From the NCBI RefSeq assembly GCF_003113895.1, contig NZ_BDUD01000002.1, forward strand, positions 620,001 through 684,000: a stretch of 64,000 nucleotides of DNA. Reading direction: 5' to 3'. A model generated the notes under the pieces. The model did no database searches. It was not told the DNA's origin and saw nothing but the letters and a program-made list of their open reading frames with translations. A program made the translations under genes and the position numbers. Position 1 is the stretch's first letter. Every line of letters starts with the position of its first letter. The stretch comes from Nostoc commune NIES-4072. GTDB taxonomy: Bacteria; Cyanobacteriota; Cyanobacteriia; Cyanobacteriales; Nostocaceae. Positions 8,168-17,970 of this stretch are shown piece after piece.

Positions 8168-9832
8168 ATTGGTAAGCCATCCCTCATCCCCGACTTGAAA
8201 CATTTTGCAACACAGGGGAGACAGGTTAACATTTGCTTTGACCAGGACAATAAACCCGAAACTGTACAGCGAGTCAGAACCGCTATCAGTCGCATGGGAC
8301 GGCTGCTGGTAAATGAAGGTTGTTCGCTGCGAGTGATTGATTTACCGTTAGGGGCTTCTAAAGGGGTTGATGATTTTATCGTTGCTCATGGTCAGTCGGC
8401 ATTTGACGCACTCTACAACACCGCCGTTGCACTGGAGTTATGGGAAATCAAGCTGTTTACTCTGCTGACTTATCCGCCTGCGATCGCTCTCAACCAAAGA
8501 TTCTTGGATCACTTGCTTGTACCAGAGGGTGAAAAACTGATTATCCTCAAGGCTCCCAAAGGTAGTGGTAAAACCCAATGGCTGTCTACTGAGGTGGCCA
8601 AAGCCCATGACCTTGGACGCAGGGTGTTAATCATCACCCATCGGATTCAACTTGGTGAGGCATTATGCGATCGCTTCGGTGTTAACTATGTGACTGAAGT
8701 CCGCACTTCGGGAACAGGTACATTATTAGGATACGGGGTGTGTGTAGACTCCCTGCATCAAGAGAGCCAGGCGCGATTCAATCCCAATGACTGGTCAAAT
8801 GATGTCATTATTATTGATGAATGTGACCAAGTTTTCTGGCATTTACTTAACTCTGGTACGGAGGTTGCTAAACGTCGGGTATCGGTTCTAAAAAACCTGA
8901 AACAACTAGTACAAAATGTTCTCGGTAGCGAACACGGCAAGATTTACCTATCAAGTGCTGATGTTTCCGATACTGATGTCAAATACGTTCTTTCTCTTGC
9001 TGGAGAATATCGGGTTAATCCATTCGTTATCGTCAACAACTATCGCCACGTTGCCGGAAACTGTTACAACTATTCTGGCAGTAACCCGAAGAATCTCATC
9101 GCCGCACTGGACAAAGCGATAGCCAAAGGAGGGCATCATCTATTGTGTTGCTCTGCTCAAAAGGCAAAGTCCAAATGGGGAACCCAGGCACTTGAGGAAC
9201 GTTTTCGTCGCAAATTCCCACATCTGCGAATCCTCAGAATTGACAGCGAATCTGTTGCAGACCCCTCTCATGCTGCTATGGGGTGTATTTCTCACCTGAA
9301 CGAAATTCTGACCGAGTATGATTTAGTTATCGCCTCACCCAGTCTTGAAACTGGGGTATCCATCGACATTGAAGGACACTTTGATGGTGTATGGGGGATT
9401 TTTCAGGGTGTGCAGCCGGTTAACTCCGTGCGGCAGATGTTGGCAAGGGTTAGGGAAACTGTTGACCGTCACATTTGGGTTAGAGAGTGGGGGATGTCGG
9501 TTGTGGGCAATGGTTCCACAACGATAGGAGGATTGCTCAGAAGTCAACACGTCGCAACACAAGCGAACATTGCGCTGTTGTCGGCGGCGGATAATGCGGA
9601 TTTGAGCTATATTGATCAGAATTTTCAGCCCGAATCCCTACAGACTTGGGGTAAGCGTGGTTCTGTTATTAACGTCGAGATGCGGCGCTATCGGGAATCG
9701 GTGCTTGCGGGTTTGGTCGAAGATGGTTACACCATTATCGATGCCTCGGATGCATCGGATGATGAGACTGGCGCAGTAATCGAGTCGGTTAAGGCGGCAT
9801 CTGTTGAATTGTATGCTGCGGAGTGTGAAGCG

Positions 9833-9853
9833 TAGGCGTAGCCCGCCGCAGGC
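9833..9853. repeat. 21-nt dispersed repeat with in-frame TAG, in a HIP1 site
   Basis: The flanks GAAGCG and ATCGCT rejoin to GAAGCGATCGCT, a HIP1 site, when the 21 bases are removed. The reading frame then matches the intact paralogue (CEAIADAP...). The insert supplies two in-frame TAG codons and truncates the protein. Confidence 0.85.
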
Positions 9854-10497
9854 ATCGCTAATTCTGCAACCATTTCTGATGCCGAACTCAAGAAGCTCCT
9901 TGACACAAGGGCGAAAACTAAAACCGAACGATACCAGCAGCGCAAGGCGGAATTGTCCCGCCGCTACGAAATTGACGTAACCCCTGATTTAGTCGAGAAA
10001 GATGACGACGGCTGGTATCCTCAACTGCGGATGCACTACTATTTGACGCTGGGGCGAGAGTTTCTGACCACCCGTGATGCGAAACGGGCTAAGGCACAAG
10101 CCGAAGCTGGGAATAATGCTATCTGGAAGCCGGATTTTAACAAGGGGCAGCTATTGACTGCCGTCTTATTATTGGAGAGACTGAACTTGTTGCAGTTGCT
10201 TACCTCTGGGGAACGGTTACGCTCTTCTGACGAGGCGATGCAGGAGTTGAAGAAGGCGGCGATGAAGAATCGGTATCTCATCAAAACTTGTTTAAACGTC
10301 ACCATTTCGGAAAAATTTACTCCCATAACGATCGCACAGAAGTTACTTGCCAAAATTGATTTGAAGTTGAATTATGTTGGTCGATTGGGCAAGCGTGAAA
10401 ATCGGGAGTGCGTTTACCAATTCGTTGCCCCTGATGATGAGCGTGATTCGATTTTCGGGCAGTGGCTCAATCGGGATGAAGTGTTTCTTAGTGAGTT

Positions 10498-10630
10498 GGT
10501 GTCAGTCAGTAATAATATAAGTACTACCACACCAGTAACTGACACAACATCACTTTCCATATCCCACAATACTGAATTGGTGTCAGGCACTAATAATATA
10601 GTCTTTGCAACACCACTCAGTGACACAGCA
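10498..10630. repeat. Iteron-like repeats inside CyRepA1
   Basis: GGTGTCAGTCAGTAATAATA at 10498 recurs as GGTGTCAGGCACTAATAATA at 10579, 81 bases apart. Each is followed by a near-inverse CAGTAACTGACAC or CTCAGTGACAC. The repeats encode a low-complexity Ser/Asn/Thr linker. The intact paralogue carries the same kind of unit at about 57842-57992. They may be Rep binding sites or merely a protein repeat. Confidence 0.5.
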
Positions 10631-10950
10631 CCACATACCCCAGAAAATATTGCGATTCTTAGATGGAAGGGGCTAAAGCTGAAATTGCAGCAAGGTTTGG
10701 ACAGCGCTGGTCAGTTCTACCAACAGCTAGTCTCCACAATCGGCTCGGCTATTGGCGTTGCTGATGGGGAGCCTTACTGGAACGGATATCTGGGGCAGTG
10801 GCAAGTTTGGGTAAACTTTGGAAGCGGGTGTAAGTCGGTGGTGTGCGATTGGTTGGCGGCGGTGTAGGTTAAAGTAGTTCACTGTTATCCATCACAGAGC
10901 AATCGCAAAACTTTTCAGTCTACTGACAGTAGTCTTACCCCAATCGGGCT

Positions 10951-12102
10951 TTAGAAACTAGGAGTTAAATTTATTAATAATTTCAGCCATTCTATCCAGT
11001 AGTGTGTCGTGGAATCGCCAAGGGTGATGGTTATTTCGTTACTGCCGACATGAAGATAGGAAGTAATTTCAAAGCGATCAACAGTATAATTATCACTTCG
11101 GGGGTCATGGTTAGCAGCTATACACTTGTTATTAACCTCAATATTCACTGGTGAATACCCTTTTCTACCTCCCATTCCAGAAGAGAGATGGCTAAGGTAA
11201 AGTATTGCAAAATTAGCTGGCTCTTTTAATTCAAAATTAGCTCGGATACAACTGCGATTTGAATACAGCAAACGGAGCTTACCATCGAAGGCTTCGGAAT
11301 CATCATTATTAATTGTTACCACTGACAACCCATCTGTAGCGTTTCTCATTCCCCCTGAAAACTCACAACTTAACTGATAATTAGTTGCATCTTGGTCGGC
11401 CAGCTTTTGTTGGTACTCTTGCTGAATGCGTTGGCGATCGCGTTCGGCTGCTTCATCTGCATCTCTTTGCTCGTCAATTAGTTTTTGCTCCATCTGTTGG
11501 AGGTTTACTCGTACAAGAGCGTTAATATCTTGCATTCGTACAATTGCAGATATATTAAAAGCAGGTTTACCAGCTATGAGAGACAGAGTGTTCAGATAAC
11601 TGGAAGCTTTTCCACAAATACCTATTGCCACGTATTCATCAGGTACATACACTTCTACCTTTTCAGCAGAGCCAAATGTCTTAACGTAAGATGGCAGTTG
11701 AGGTATCAATGGTTCGCTGATAAGTTCTTCATTAGTAACCTGCCCATTCAACCACCTGCGCCAAATCAGGCTGAGGGAATTGATAGCTCCGTGTCCGTAG
11801 TAATTCACAGTTTGAAAGCGTAGACCAACTAGCACATACCCGAATTGGATGAAAATATCTCCACCGCCTCCATCGCCTCCCTGCTGTTTGCCAATATAAA
11901 GTTCGGATCTAATAGAGCGATCTGCCTCAAGAGCTTGAAAAATTGGCGTTACTCCATCAATAATGTCACCCTTGCGGATTTGCATTCCAGTTATCACGCA
12001 AGTATGAGAAATTTGTTCAAAATATTTTCCTGAAGCACCTTGAGGATTTGGTATTTCCATGCATATTAAATTTTCATCAGACGATTCGTACTGCATTTTC
12101 AA
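10951..12102 (-). CDS. Jacalin-like domain plus C-terminal jelly-roll protein, 383 aa
   Basis: The N-terminal 120 residues contain GMQIRKGDIIDGVTPIF, a glycine-rich loop (QQGGDGGGGDIF) and GYVLVGLRFQTVNYYGHGAI. This is the pattern of a jacalin-type beta-prism lectin fold. A charged coiled coil follows at about 200-235 (QQMEQKLIDEQRDADEAAERDRQRIQ broken by Gln-rich turns). The C-terminal 150 residues (NFAILYLSHLSSG, NIEVNNKCI, ITITLGDS, YWIEWLKLLI) resemble a carbohydrate-binding jelly roll. There is no signal peptide, so it is probably cytosolic. Such parts suggest glycan recognition, but no enzyme domain is visible. It is convergent with the CyRepA1 pseudogene. Confidence 0.5.
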   Translation of the reverse strand: MKMQYESSDENLICMEIPNPQGASGKYFEQISHTCVITGMQIRKGDIIDGVTPIFQALEADRSIRSELYIGKQQGGDGGGGDIFIQFGYVLVGLRFQTVNYYGHGAINSLSLIWRRWLNGQVTNEELISEPLIPQLPSYVKTFGSAEKVEVYVPDEYVAIGICGKASSYLNTLSLIAGKPAFNISAIVRMQDINALVRVNLQQMEQKLIDEQRDADEAAERDRQRIQQEYQQKLADQDATNYQLSCEFSGGMRNATDGLSVVTINNDDSEAFDGKLRLLYSNRSCIRANFELKEPANFAILYLSHLSSGMGGRKGYSPVNIEVNNKCIAANHDPRSDNYTVDRFEITSYLHVGSNEITITLGDSTTHYWIEWLKLLINLTPSF

Positions 12103-12314
12103 TCCTTAAGCATATAGTTTTCTTCTTAAAGATAAATTATTCTATTAACCAAAGTAAAAATCTAGAATACTATCTGATGCGGCATAAAAATACTCAAGAA
12201 ATTAAGTATTACTGCGGAAACCTATTGCCATTTGGTTAACTATAATTGTCATGGTATAACTCAGCACCCTGTCCTCAACTTTTAAAGACTTTTACTTAAG
12301 TTCAAAAAAATAAC

Positions 12315-12710
12315 ATGAAAAACAATATCGATTGGGAAAACAGGATACTTCCTGAAGATTTTCGAGTGTATGTAGGTGAGACAGGTGTTATCAATCATTC
12401 CGTTCCTGGCTACCAAGAGAAGATTTTACCTACAGTAAATCGTTATCAAGGTAAGGATGGAGGTTACATTGCAATTTACTCCCATAATTCTGTTAGTGGG
12501 GTTTACAGCGTTGGAGGAGGCATTTACGTCATCGGACAAATTCGTTTAAAAGGAAAATACATTGGCAGAATTTTCCACCCTGCGGGCTACGAAGGACAAG
12601 AGATAAGTGCAGCAGAGGAGTTTAAGCAAGTGGCAGACGAAACATTCGAGTCTTGTCAGGGGGATTGTTGGGCAGGAGGGGATACAGGAGGCTGGTTTGG
12701 TATCCCCTAG
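12315..12710 (+). CDS. Hypothetical 131-aa protein
   Basis: Not recognised. It is glycine- and tyrosine-rich with alternating strands (GGYIAIYSHNSVSGVYSVGGGIYVIGQI) and a C-terminal Cys pair (ESCQGDCWAGGDTGGWFG). It has no signal peptide. It is transcribed away from the jacalin-like gene across a 212-base AT-rich spacer and converges on the WD40 gene. The base composition is lower in GC than the CyRepA1 block. Could be a small adaptor or toxin-like protein, but nothing visible proves either. Confidence 0.5.
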   Translation: MKNNIDWENRILPEDFRVYVGETGVINHSVPGYQEKILPTVNRYQGKDGGYIAIYSHNSVSGVYSVGGGIYVIGQIRLKGKYIGRIFHPAGYEGQEISAAEEFKQVADETFESCQGDCWAGGDTGGWFGIP

Positions 12711-12803
12711 AGTAATTGTTGTTGAAAAATTTCCTTTTACGAGAAGCCTTATACCTTAATTGATATTTTGGCAACATAACCACAAGACCAACCACACCAA
12801 GCA

Positions 12804-15548
12804 CTAAATCCACTTCTGGGAATCGTATTTCAGATTGGGGAAATTTTCTAGACAGAGAAGTTGGCGATCGCTCTCACTAACATTAGGATTATTCGTCAAG
12901 TAATCTGAAATCCATTCGCATCCATAATCAATTAGTTGATCTAGCCCTAACTCTAGCTTCAAATCCCACAGAATGACTGTCTTGTCATTGCTTCCTGAGG
13001 CAAGGGTTTGACCGTCAGTACTAAAATCTAGTGCATTAATCTGATCATTATGTCCGTGTAAAGTTTTTTTCAAATTGCCGTCTAGATTCCAGAGTTTGAC
13101 CGTCTTATCATTACTGGCTGTGGCAATCATATCATCATTTGGGCTAAAACGAACGGCAGTTACTTGGTCTGTATGTGCAAAAATCTTGGTCGGAGTAACA
13201 GTTATGCTGTTCGTATTGTTCAAAATGTTATCTATTTGCCATAGCTTGACGGTTTTATCAGCACTCCCTGTTGCTAATAACTTACCATCTGGACTGAAAC
13301 AAACTACAAGAACTAGATTATCATGCTGATTAAAGTTTCTTAGCAATTTGAAGTTGTCTTCTTCCTTTCTCCAGAGTTCAACACTTCCATCTCCTTTACC
13401 CAAAGCAAACATCTGACCATCTGGGCTAAAACAAACAGCCAATACTTGATAATCATATTCTCGAATAATTCTGCACGACATACTTTCAGAATCACAAAGT
13501 TCTAGATATCCTTTCCCCTCTGGACTGCCGCTCCCAAGTAAAATGGTTTGGTTGTCAGAACTAAAACTCACTCCAAAAACTGTTGGCAGATGACTTTCGC
13601 CTGTATGGTTGCCTAAATTATGCGCGTGAAAATCTTGCTTATCTTTATCATCATCTAATTTCCAAACTTTAACTTCTCTATCTCCAGCAGCCGTTACAAA
13701 CATTCTGCCATTGGGGCTAAAATCTAATGCGGTAATAGTTCCATTATGTCCTTTTTCCCAATTTCTTAATAACCTCCCGTCTTGACTCCAAAGTATTAAT
13801 TGCCCCTGCCCACTTGTCGTGGCAATCATTGGTTGCTTAGGGTTAAACCTTACGGCATAAACTGAGCCAGTATGATGGTCGTCTAAGCCTTTGAGCTTAC
13901 TGCCATTTGGTCTCCAAAGCCTCACAGTTCCCTCGTCACTGGCTGAAGCAAGTATCTGACCATCGGAATTGAAACAAACTGCACCCACTTTATCCCTATG
14001 CCCATTAAGGGTTGTCAGTAAGATGCCATCGTTTGTCTTCCAAATTTTGACTGTTGTATCCGTACTCACTGAGGCTAGTGTCTCCCCATCAGGGCTGAAA
14101 CTGACCCCCCAAATCGCATCTCTATGGGCTTCTATGGTTCTGAGTAAATCACCATTTTGATCCCAGAGTCTAATTTCTCCATTACGACTTCCTGTAGCAA
14201 ACTTGTCGCCATTCGGACTAAAATCTATGGCGTTCAGTGAACCTGCCCCTGTTTGTTTCTGTTGTATTGTCGTTCCGTCTGTTTTCCAGAGGTATAACTC
14301 GCCAAACCAACCTCCAGAGGCAATAAACTGTCCATTGGGGCTAAAAGCAAATGTCATTAAGTTATCACGTTCGTCCTTTTGGAGAATTACCTGTTTCCCT
14401 TCTAGGTTCATAAGTCTGATAGCGTTTGCTTTTGGTTCTTGTTGAGATTGCGATGTTCTATATACAAAGTGAGCAATCATCTGACCATCAGAACTCGATT
14501 TTACTGGAGAGAAACCTGGTGGTATTCTCTCTACCAAAGTACCATCTGACTGCCAAAATCTAATTATCCTTTGGCTATCCCGCATCAGAATGAGTTGTTG
14601 GTCGGTAGTAAATTCTAATTTTACAAATCGTCCCTGGCTATCCAGCAAAAGAATCGCTCTATTGGAAGTAAAACTCAATTCTGAAACCATGCTTAATGGT
14701 ATGTCCTTGTCCTCCAAACGATTAAATTCTTTGACTTTGGAAAGGATTTGCCGCAAGACTACCTCAGTGCGAAGACGGATGTCTTCTTGTATCCACTGCG
14801 ATTCTGAATTTCTCAGTTGTTGGAGTATTCTGGCTGCTTTCAAAATATGTATCAATGCCCCAAGTTGATCGTCTTGAAAACGAGCTTCAGATAAGGCAGT
14901 TAAGGCACTAATTTGACCTTCCAGTGCTTCGTCTCGTTGCTGTTCGTTTTCTGCCAGTCTCTTCCGCTTCTCCTCAATACTCTTGTTGATAAAATCTGTT
15001 TCTACTTTGTTTAACCAGTTCTGCTCAAAGTTAATAACTGATCTTAACCGCGAAAGGCGACTCTCTTCTTCTGTCCAAAGATTTCCTTGATCTTTGTTCC
15101 AATCATTAGCAGCAGGTGTTAAACGTCCTTGTAAGTCTAAGTTTTCCTTGTCCTTTCCTTTCCACTCTCTTAATTGAACCCATCCCAGTACCAAAGCATC
15201 ATGGGCTGGTTCCACATAAGGTTCCCCTTCAGAATTAGAACCTTCAACGATTAAACGGGCTTGAGAAAAGCGTTCGATGACTGTTTTTACGCGATTATTT
15301 TCGTCCTGAGAAGAGTAAACCAATTCAGACTTTAAAACCTGTCGCCGTGCTAACTCCCCACCCTGCAATGAAATCATCCGCAACATTACCTGTCGCACTG
15401 TGTTTTCATAGGCGGGGTTTTCTTTAACTAACTGATCGTATTCCTGGTTAGCACGCTTGGTTATAGAACCAACCACTCTTCCCAACTTTTCGTAATCTGT
15501 TTTTGTTAAGGCGCGGTTATCTCTGGTGCGATCGCCTAAATACTTCAA
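12804..15548 (-). CDS. WD40 repeat protein, truncated nSTAND-type NTPase
   Basis: The 914-codon frame opens, from a TTG against the MITE edge, inside what looks like the C-terminal part of a STAND NTPase module: YENTVRQVMLRMISLQ, then IERFSQARLIV, then the hallmark EPAHDALVLGWVQLREW. A helical linker follows (about 150-270), then a long array of WD40 repeats to the end (for example ATGSADKTVKLWQ and ATASNDKTVKLWNLDG). The family's usual N-terminal effector and P-loop NTPase are absent. Upstream codons within the MITE run into a stop. Intact relatives are signalling or defence proteins; this one can at most be a WD40 scaffold and may be dead. The gene body itself is uninterrupted. Confidence 0.8.
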   Translation of the reverse strand: MKYLGDRTRDNRALTKTDYEKLGRVVGSITKRANQEYDQLVKENPAYENTVRQVMLRMISLQGGELARRQVLKSELVYSSQDENNRVKTVIERFSQARLIVEGSNSEGEPYVEPAHDALVLGWVQLREWKGKDKENLDLQGRLTPAANDWNKDQGNLWTEEESRLSRLRSVINFEQNWLNKVETDFINKSIEEKRKRLAENEQQRDEALEGQISALTALSEARFQDDQLGALIHILKAARILQQLRNSESQWIQEDIRLRTEVVLRQILSKVKEFNRLEDKDIPLSMVSELSFTSNRAILLLDSQGRFVKLEFTTDQQLILMRDSQRIIRFWQSDGTLVERIPPGFSPVKSSSDGQMIAHFVYRTSQSQQEPKANAIRLMNLEGKQVILQKDERDNLMTFAFSPNGQFIASGGWFGELYLWKTDGTTIQQKQTGAGSLNAIDFSPNGDKFATGSRNGEIRLWDQNGDLLRTIEAHRDAIWGVSFSPDGETLASVSTDTTVKIWKTNDGILLTTLNGHRDKVGAVCFNSDGQILASASDEGTVRLWRPNGSKLKGLDDHHTGSVYAVRFNPKQPMIATTSGQGQLILWSQDGRLLRNWEKGHNGTITALDFSPNGRMFVTAAGDREVKVWKLDDDKDKQDFHAHNLGNHTGESHLPTVFGVSFSSDNQTILLGSGSPEGKGYLELCDSESMSCRIIREYDYQVLAVCFSPDGQMFALGKGDGSVELWRKEEDNFKLLRNFNQHDNLVLVVCFSPDGKLLATGSADKTVKLWQIDNILNNTNSITVTPTKIFAHTDQVTAVRFSPNDDMIATASNDKTVKLWNLDGNLKKTLHGHNDQINALDFSTDGQTLASGSNDKTVILWDLKLELGLDQLIDYGCEWISDYLTNNPNVSESDRQLLCLENFPNLKYDSQKWI

Positions 15549-15697
15549 GGGAGCAACGCGAAAAAGTGAGATCGGGGTTTAGTTCTCAATTACACCCCTA
15601 TATTCTCAACAAAATCTGGTTTTTTAGTTGCGATCGCATCCTGAAACAAGCTATATACGTCCCAGATTTTAGCACCTCACAAAATCGCGTTGCTCCC
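15549..15697. mobile_element. 149-bp MITE at a two-gene breakpoint
   Basis: Ends are GGGAGCAACGCGA (15549-15561) and its exact inverse TCGCGTTGCTCCC (15685-15697). The body is the reverse complement of the copy at 31291-31439 and has the same length. Unlike that copy it has no target duplication (ATACTTCAA against ATTTGGTTC). It separates a WD40 gene without its 5' end from a DUF1392 gene without its 3' end. Recombination between MITE copies is the simplest explanation. Confidence 0.85.
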
Positions 15698-15912
15698 ATT
15701 TGGTTCTGTGTAGCGTGGAGGATTTCTTTTCCACAATCAATTGAATAAATCCAACATTCGTGTTTCCATTGCATTCCACAGCAATAGCCAAATGTTCTCG
15801 TGGTTCTGAGGTATACTCTCTCCAGTAAATTGACCTCAACAGGTGGAATTGTTCCACGCCAAGGTGGAGAAAGATACCAACTTGTTTGAAGTGCGTTAAT
15901 GTTGTCAATCAT
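15698..15912 (-). pseudogene. DUF1392 protein, C-terminus cut off by MITE
   Basis: The 71 codons here match the first half of the intact DUF1392 protein at 62652-63110 (TSWYLSPPW, VNLLERVYLRTTRTFGYCCG, KHECWIYSIDC) and break at HATQNQ, where the MITE begins. The frame reads on into the MITE to 15598. The start overlaps the stop of the upstream HTH gene (ATGA), the same coupling seen on the right between the cytosine methylase and DUF1392. The family's function is unknown; it is largely a cyanobacterial family. Confidence 0.8.
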
Positions 15913-16307
15913 GCAAGTTTCCCCACTAAATACTCGATAGCGTCTTTATCAATGGCAGCAATGCGGTTCTTAATACGTTCCGGTGGGTTTTGAAGAAATC
16001 GTTTTAAATCTTTGCTTTTAATTTGGTGATATCTGCCAGAGCGTCGAGTTGTGCGTATCCATCCTTTTTTTACCCAAGTCCAAACAGTAGCGGAATTAAG
16101 GTGTAAAACTCTGGCAATTTCGCAGCAGTTGTAGTTATCAAGAATTGGACGTGCGGAGTATCCTAAAAAGCGCAGTTTGTTTTGAATAGCTGATGTTGAG
16201 CGTGTGTATCCTCTTCTTTTTAGCCGATACGCTATTTGTTTGACAGTGTAAAGACAAGCCATTTCCTCAACGATTGCTATTTCTTCGTCAGTCCATTTGG
16301 GATTCAT
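15909..16307 (-). CDS. Two-part helix-turn-helix protein, 132 aa
   Basis: The N-terminal half (WTDEEIAIVEEMACLYTVKQIAYRL broken by KRRGYTRS) looks like a Myb/SANT-style or Trp-rich HTH. The middle (CEIARVLHLNSATVWTWVKKGWI) is a MerR/excisionase-like winged HTH. A basic C-terminal tail follows. It is probably a DNA-binding plasmid or phage-type regulator. Its stop overlaps the DUF1392 start by four bases, so translation is likely coupled. It belongs to the minus-strand run 19450 to 15698. Confidence 0.65.
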   Translation of the reverse strand: MNPKWTDEEIAIVEEMACLYTVKQIAYRLKRRGYTRSTSAIQNKLRFLGYSARPILDNYNCCEIARVLHLNSATVWTWVKKGWIRTTRRSGRYHQIKSKDLKRFLQNPPERIKNRIAAIDKDAIEYLVGKLA

Positions 16308-16323
16308 TTATTACCTCCAATGT

Positions 16324-16533
16324 TTAGGCAGATTTAGGAGAAGAATTTTCTTGAACAATCCGAGCGCTAATAGATTCAAAATCCACTTGAAAAATGTTCA
16401 TCTCAGTCTGCATTCCCCCAGTGTTGTAGCGGTCTACTATGTGCTGTTTAATTGCGGATTGATTCAGCCCATCAGGGATATCAATGTGCGCTTCACTGAT
16501 GATTTTTTCGACTACTGTGACAATGATTCTCAT
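16324..16533 (-). CDS. Hypothetical 69-aa protein
   Basis: A short protein opening MRIIVTVVEKIISEAHIDIP, a strand pair followed by a helix (QSAIKQHIVDRYNTG), then a Ser-rich end. No known family. It is 16 bases upstream of the HTH gene and on the same strand, so it is probably part of the operon. The purine-rich AGGAATT before the ATG supports the start. Confidence 0.5.
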   Translation of the reverse strand: MRIIVTVVEKIISEAHIDIPDGLNQSAIKQHIVDRYNTGGMQTEMNIFQVDFESISARIVQENSSPKSA

Positions 16534-16599
16534 GGTTTAATTCCTATTTGATTAATTGAGGATTCAGAAGTAAAATTATTCTGAATCCTGACTTCTGAT

Positions 16600-17430
16600 T
16601 TACACTGCTCCAGTCTTTGCTGTTTGCAACTCTTGCATCCATGCACTGATTGCCGCTAACTCGTCCGCACCGCTAGCAACAGCATCAATCACTTCCTTTT
16701 GATAAGAAGATTCCGCATGATTGGGATATTCACACTTATCTGATGCCCAAGCTAAACACATTGTTTTTATCAGAGAATCTATCTTGCTGATATCTAGCTG
16801 ACTGGGATTAATAGCATTTTGAAATTGCAACCACTCTTTGACTAAATCAAGGGGATAATCAAGCAAAGTCCGAATCTGTTTTACTCGTAAATCAAGTGTG
16901 TGTACTGATTGAGGGACTACGCTAAGTTTTGGTGTGGATGGAGTAGTTGATGAAACACCACCTAAACGGGTTTGAATATCATGAATGATGGTTGCCCAGT
17001 CTGCATCTTTATCCCACTCTCTACGAATACGTACACGCGTTACTGCATCATAAAGCCGACAAAATACTACGTTCTCTTCCCCAGCAGTCACAGCAAGAAT
17101 TAGGGGTTTCTCAAAATCTTGAACAATTGATGCAGCTAAGAGGAATGTTTTAGAGAAGTTAGTTTCAATACCAGTTCTGACAATATAAACCTCATCTGAT
17201 CTCACAACGATGTCTAACTTAATGTTGTCCTTGCCTTTAAACTCTTTCGTTGTTAATCTCAGTTCTGATATGTAACCAGTCAATCCTTTTTCTAGAACAG
17301 GAATCGTTTTATCCTTATCGATGTTGTAGTGATACCAGAGATAGGATTCACCACTTAACTCAGCGTTTTTCACGTAGAGATAAATCGGTTCGGGAGGGTT
17401 GCATAAACCTAGTTTGATTTCAGCAGTCAT
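16600..17430 (-). CDS. Hypothetical plasmid protein, 276 aa
   Basis: Not recognised with confidence. The first 140 residues are strand-rich (PIYLYVKNAELSG, GYISELRLT, IKLDIVVRS, VYIVRTGIETNFSKTFL), possibly an OB or similar beta fold. A Ser/Thr/Pro linker follows (GVSSTTPSTPKLSVV), then a helical C-terminus (VKEWLQFQNAINP, IDAVASGADELAAISAWMQEL). That arrangement would suit a nucleic-acid-binding protein with a protein-interaction tail, but this is a guess. GAGGTG before the ATG supports the start. A short hairpin repeat lies just downstream (16560-16600). Confidence 0.5.
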   Translation of the reverse strand: MTAEIKLGLCNPPEPIYLYVKNAELSGESYLWYHYNIDKDKTIPVLEKGLTGYISELRLTTKEFKGKDNIKLDIVVRSDEVYIVRTGIETNFSKTFLLAASIVQDFEKPLILAVTAGEENVVFCRLYDAVTRVRIRREWDKDADWATIIHDIQTRLGGVSSTTPSTPKLSVVPQSVHTLDLRVKQIRTLLDYPLDLVKEWLQFQNAINPSQLDISKIDSLIKTMCLAWASDKCEYPNHAESSYQKEVIDAVASGADELAAISAWMQELQTAKTGAV

Positions 17431-17555
17431 GTTTCACCTCGGCTAAGTTTCATTGATTGTTGTCCTATGTGCAATAATGGGAATTCTGTAGCGTGAGAAA
17501 AACTTCCGTGCGTTCATCTGAAGTAATGGCATTCCTTTAGGTAAACGCTTTTGTA

Positions 17556-17945
17556 CTAATTAGAAAGCTCTCGATTCCGGTCTAACTCCCATTGCAGATA
17601 AGTGAGCGCAGTTTGAGCATCAGCAATGTTTAAATCAGGTTGATATCCCTCGTCTAACAGTTGTTTGTAGTCTGGATGCGTAGCAATAAGGGATATCAGA
17701 GTTTGAGCTTGTTCAACTAATTGATGGAGGTTGGGGTTAGACATCTCAATGCCTAGCCGTGAACATAAATCCTCTGCCTTTACACCTATTGTTCCTGGTT
17801 CAATCTCGGTTTCTAACTCTTCAAGCAGAGATTGGAAAATAGGATGTTCATCGTTGATTTCAATCTCAACCAAATCTGCACTCTTTGTAACGACAGTTGC
17901 CCAATCGGGTAAAGTTTGTGCAATGGTCTTCGCGTAAAGTTTCAT
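17556..17945 (-). CDS. Hypothetical 129-aa protein
   Basis: The start was placed at the ATG giving MKLYAKTIAQ because AGAGGA lies just upstream; the longer frame lacks a site. The protein is acidic and mostly helical, with ELVEQAQTLISLIATHPD-like helices in the second half and a strand pair at the front (ADLVEIEIND). The upstream neighbour's stop is 26 bases away. I cannot assign a function; it is part of the small-gene operon. Confidence 0.5.
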   Translation of the reverse strand: MKLYAKTIAQTLPDWATVVTKSADLVEIEINDEHPIFQSLLEELETEIEPGTIGVKAEDLCSRLGIEMSNPNLHQLVEQAQTLISLIATHPDYKQLLDEGYQPDLNIADAQTALTYLQWELDRNRELSN

Positions 17946-17970
17946 GATTTTATCCTCTGGGATTAATAAC

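Larger units (their letters stand above)
7541..10867 (+). pseudogene. CyRepA1-type plasmid replication protein, interrupted copy
   Basis: A paralogue of the intact gene at 57584-60883, starting at the ATG with AGAGGAAAT before it. The first part (to 9835) holds the Toprim-like segment (TIVEGVKKAG ... FDQD), a Walker A (APKGSGKTQW), a Walker B (IIIDECD) and the helicase C-terminal block (ASPSLETGVSID). At 9833 a 21-base repeat enters a HIP1 site and brings two in-frame TAG codons. Downstream the frame continues unbroken to 10867 (FNKGQLLTAVLLLERLNL and the YWNGYLGQW tail). Another repeat adds nine residues near 8141. The upper part alone could still be made as a 764-aa protein; the full initiator cannot. 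Confidence 0.85.

Noticed and set aside
9833..9841. TAG read-through or recoding in CyRepA1 and dps
   Set aside because: The TAG codons lie in recognisable inserted repeats, and no stem or recoding signal is evident; simple disruption is the better explanation.
15598..15697. C-terminal extension of the left DUF1392 into the MITE
   Set aside because: Those codons are MITE sequence and do not resemble the intact DUF1392 protein.
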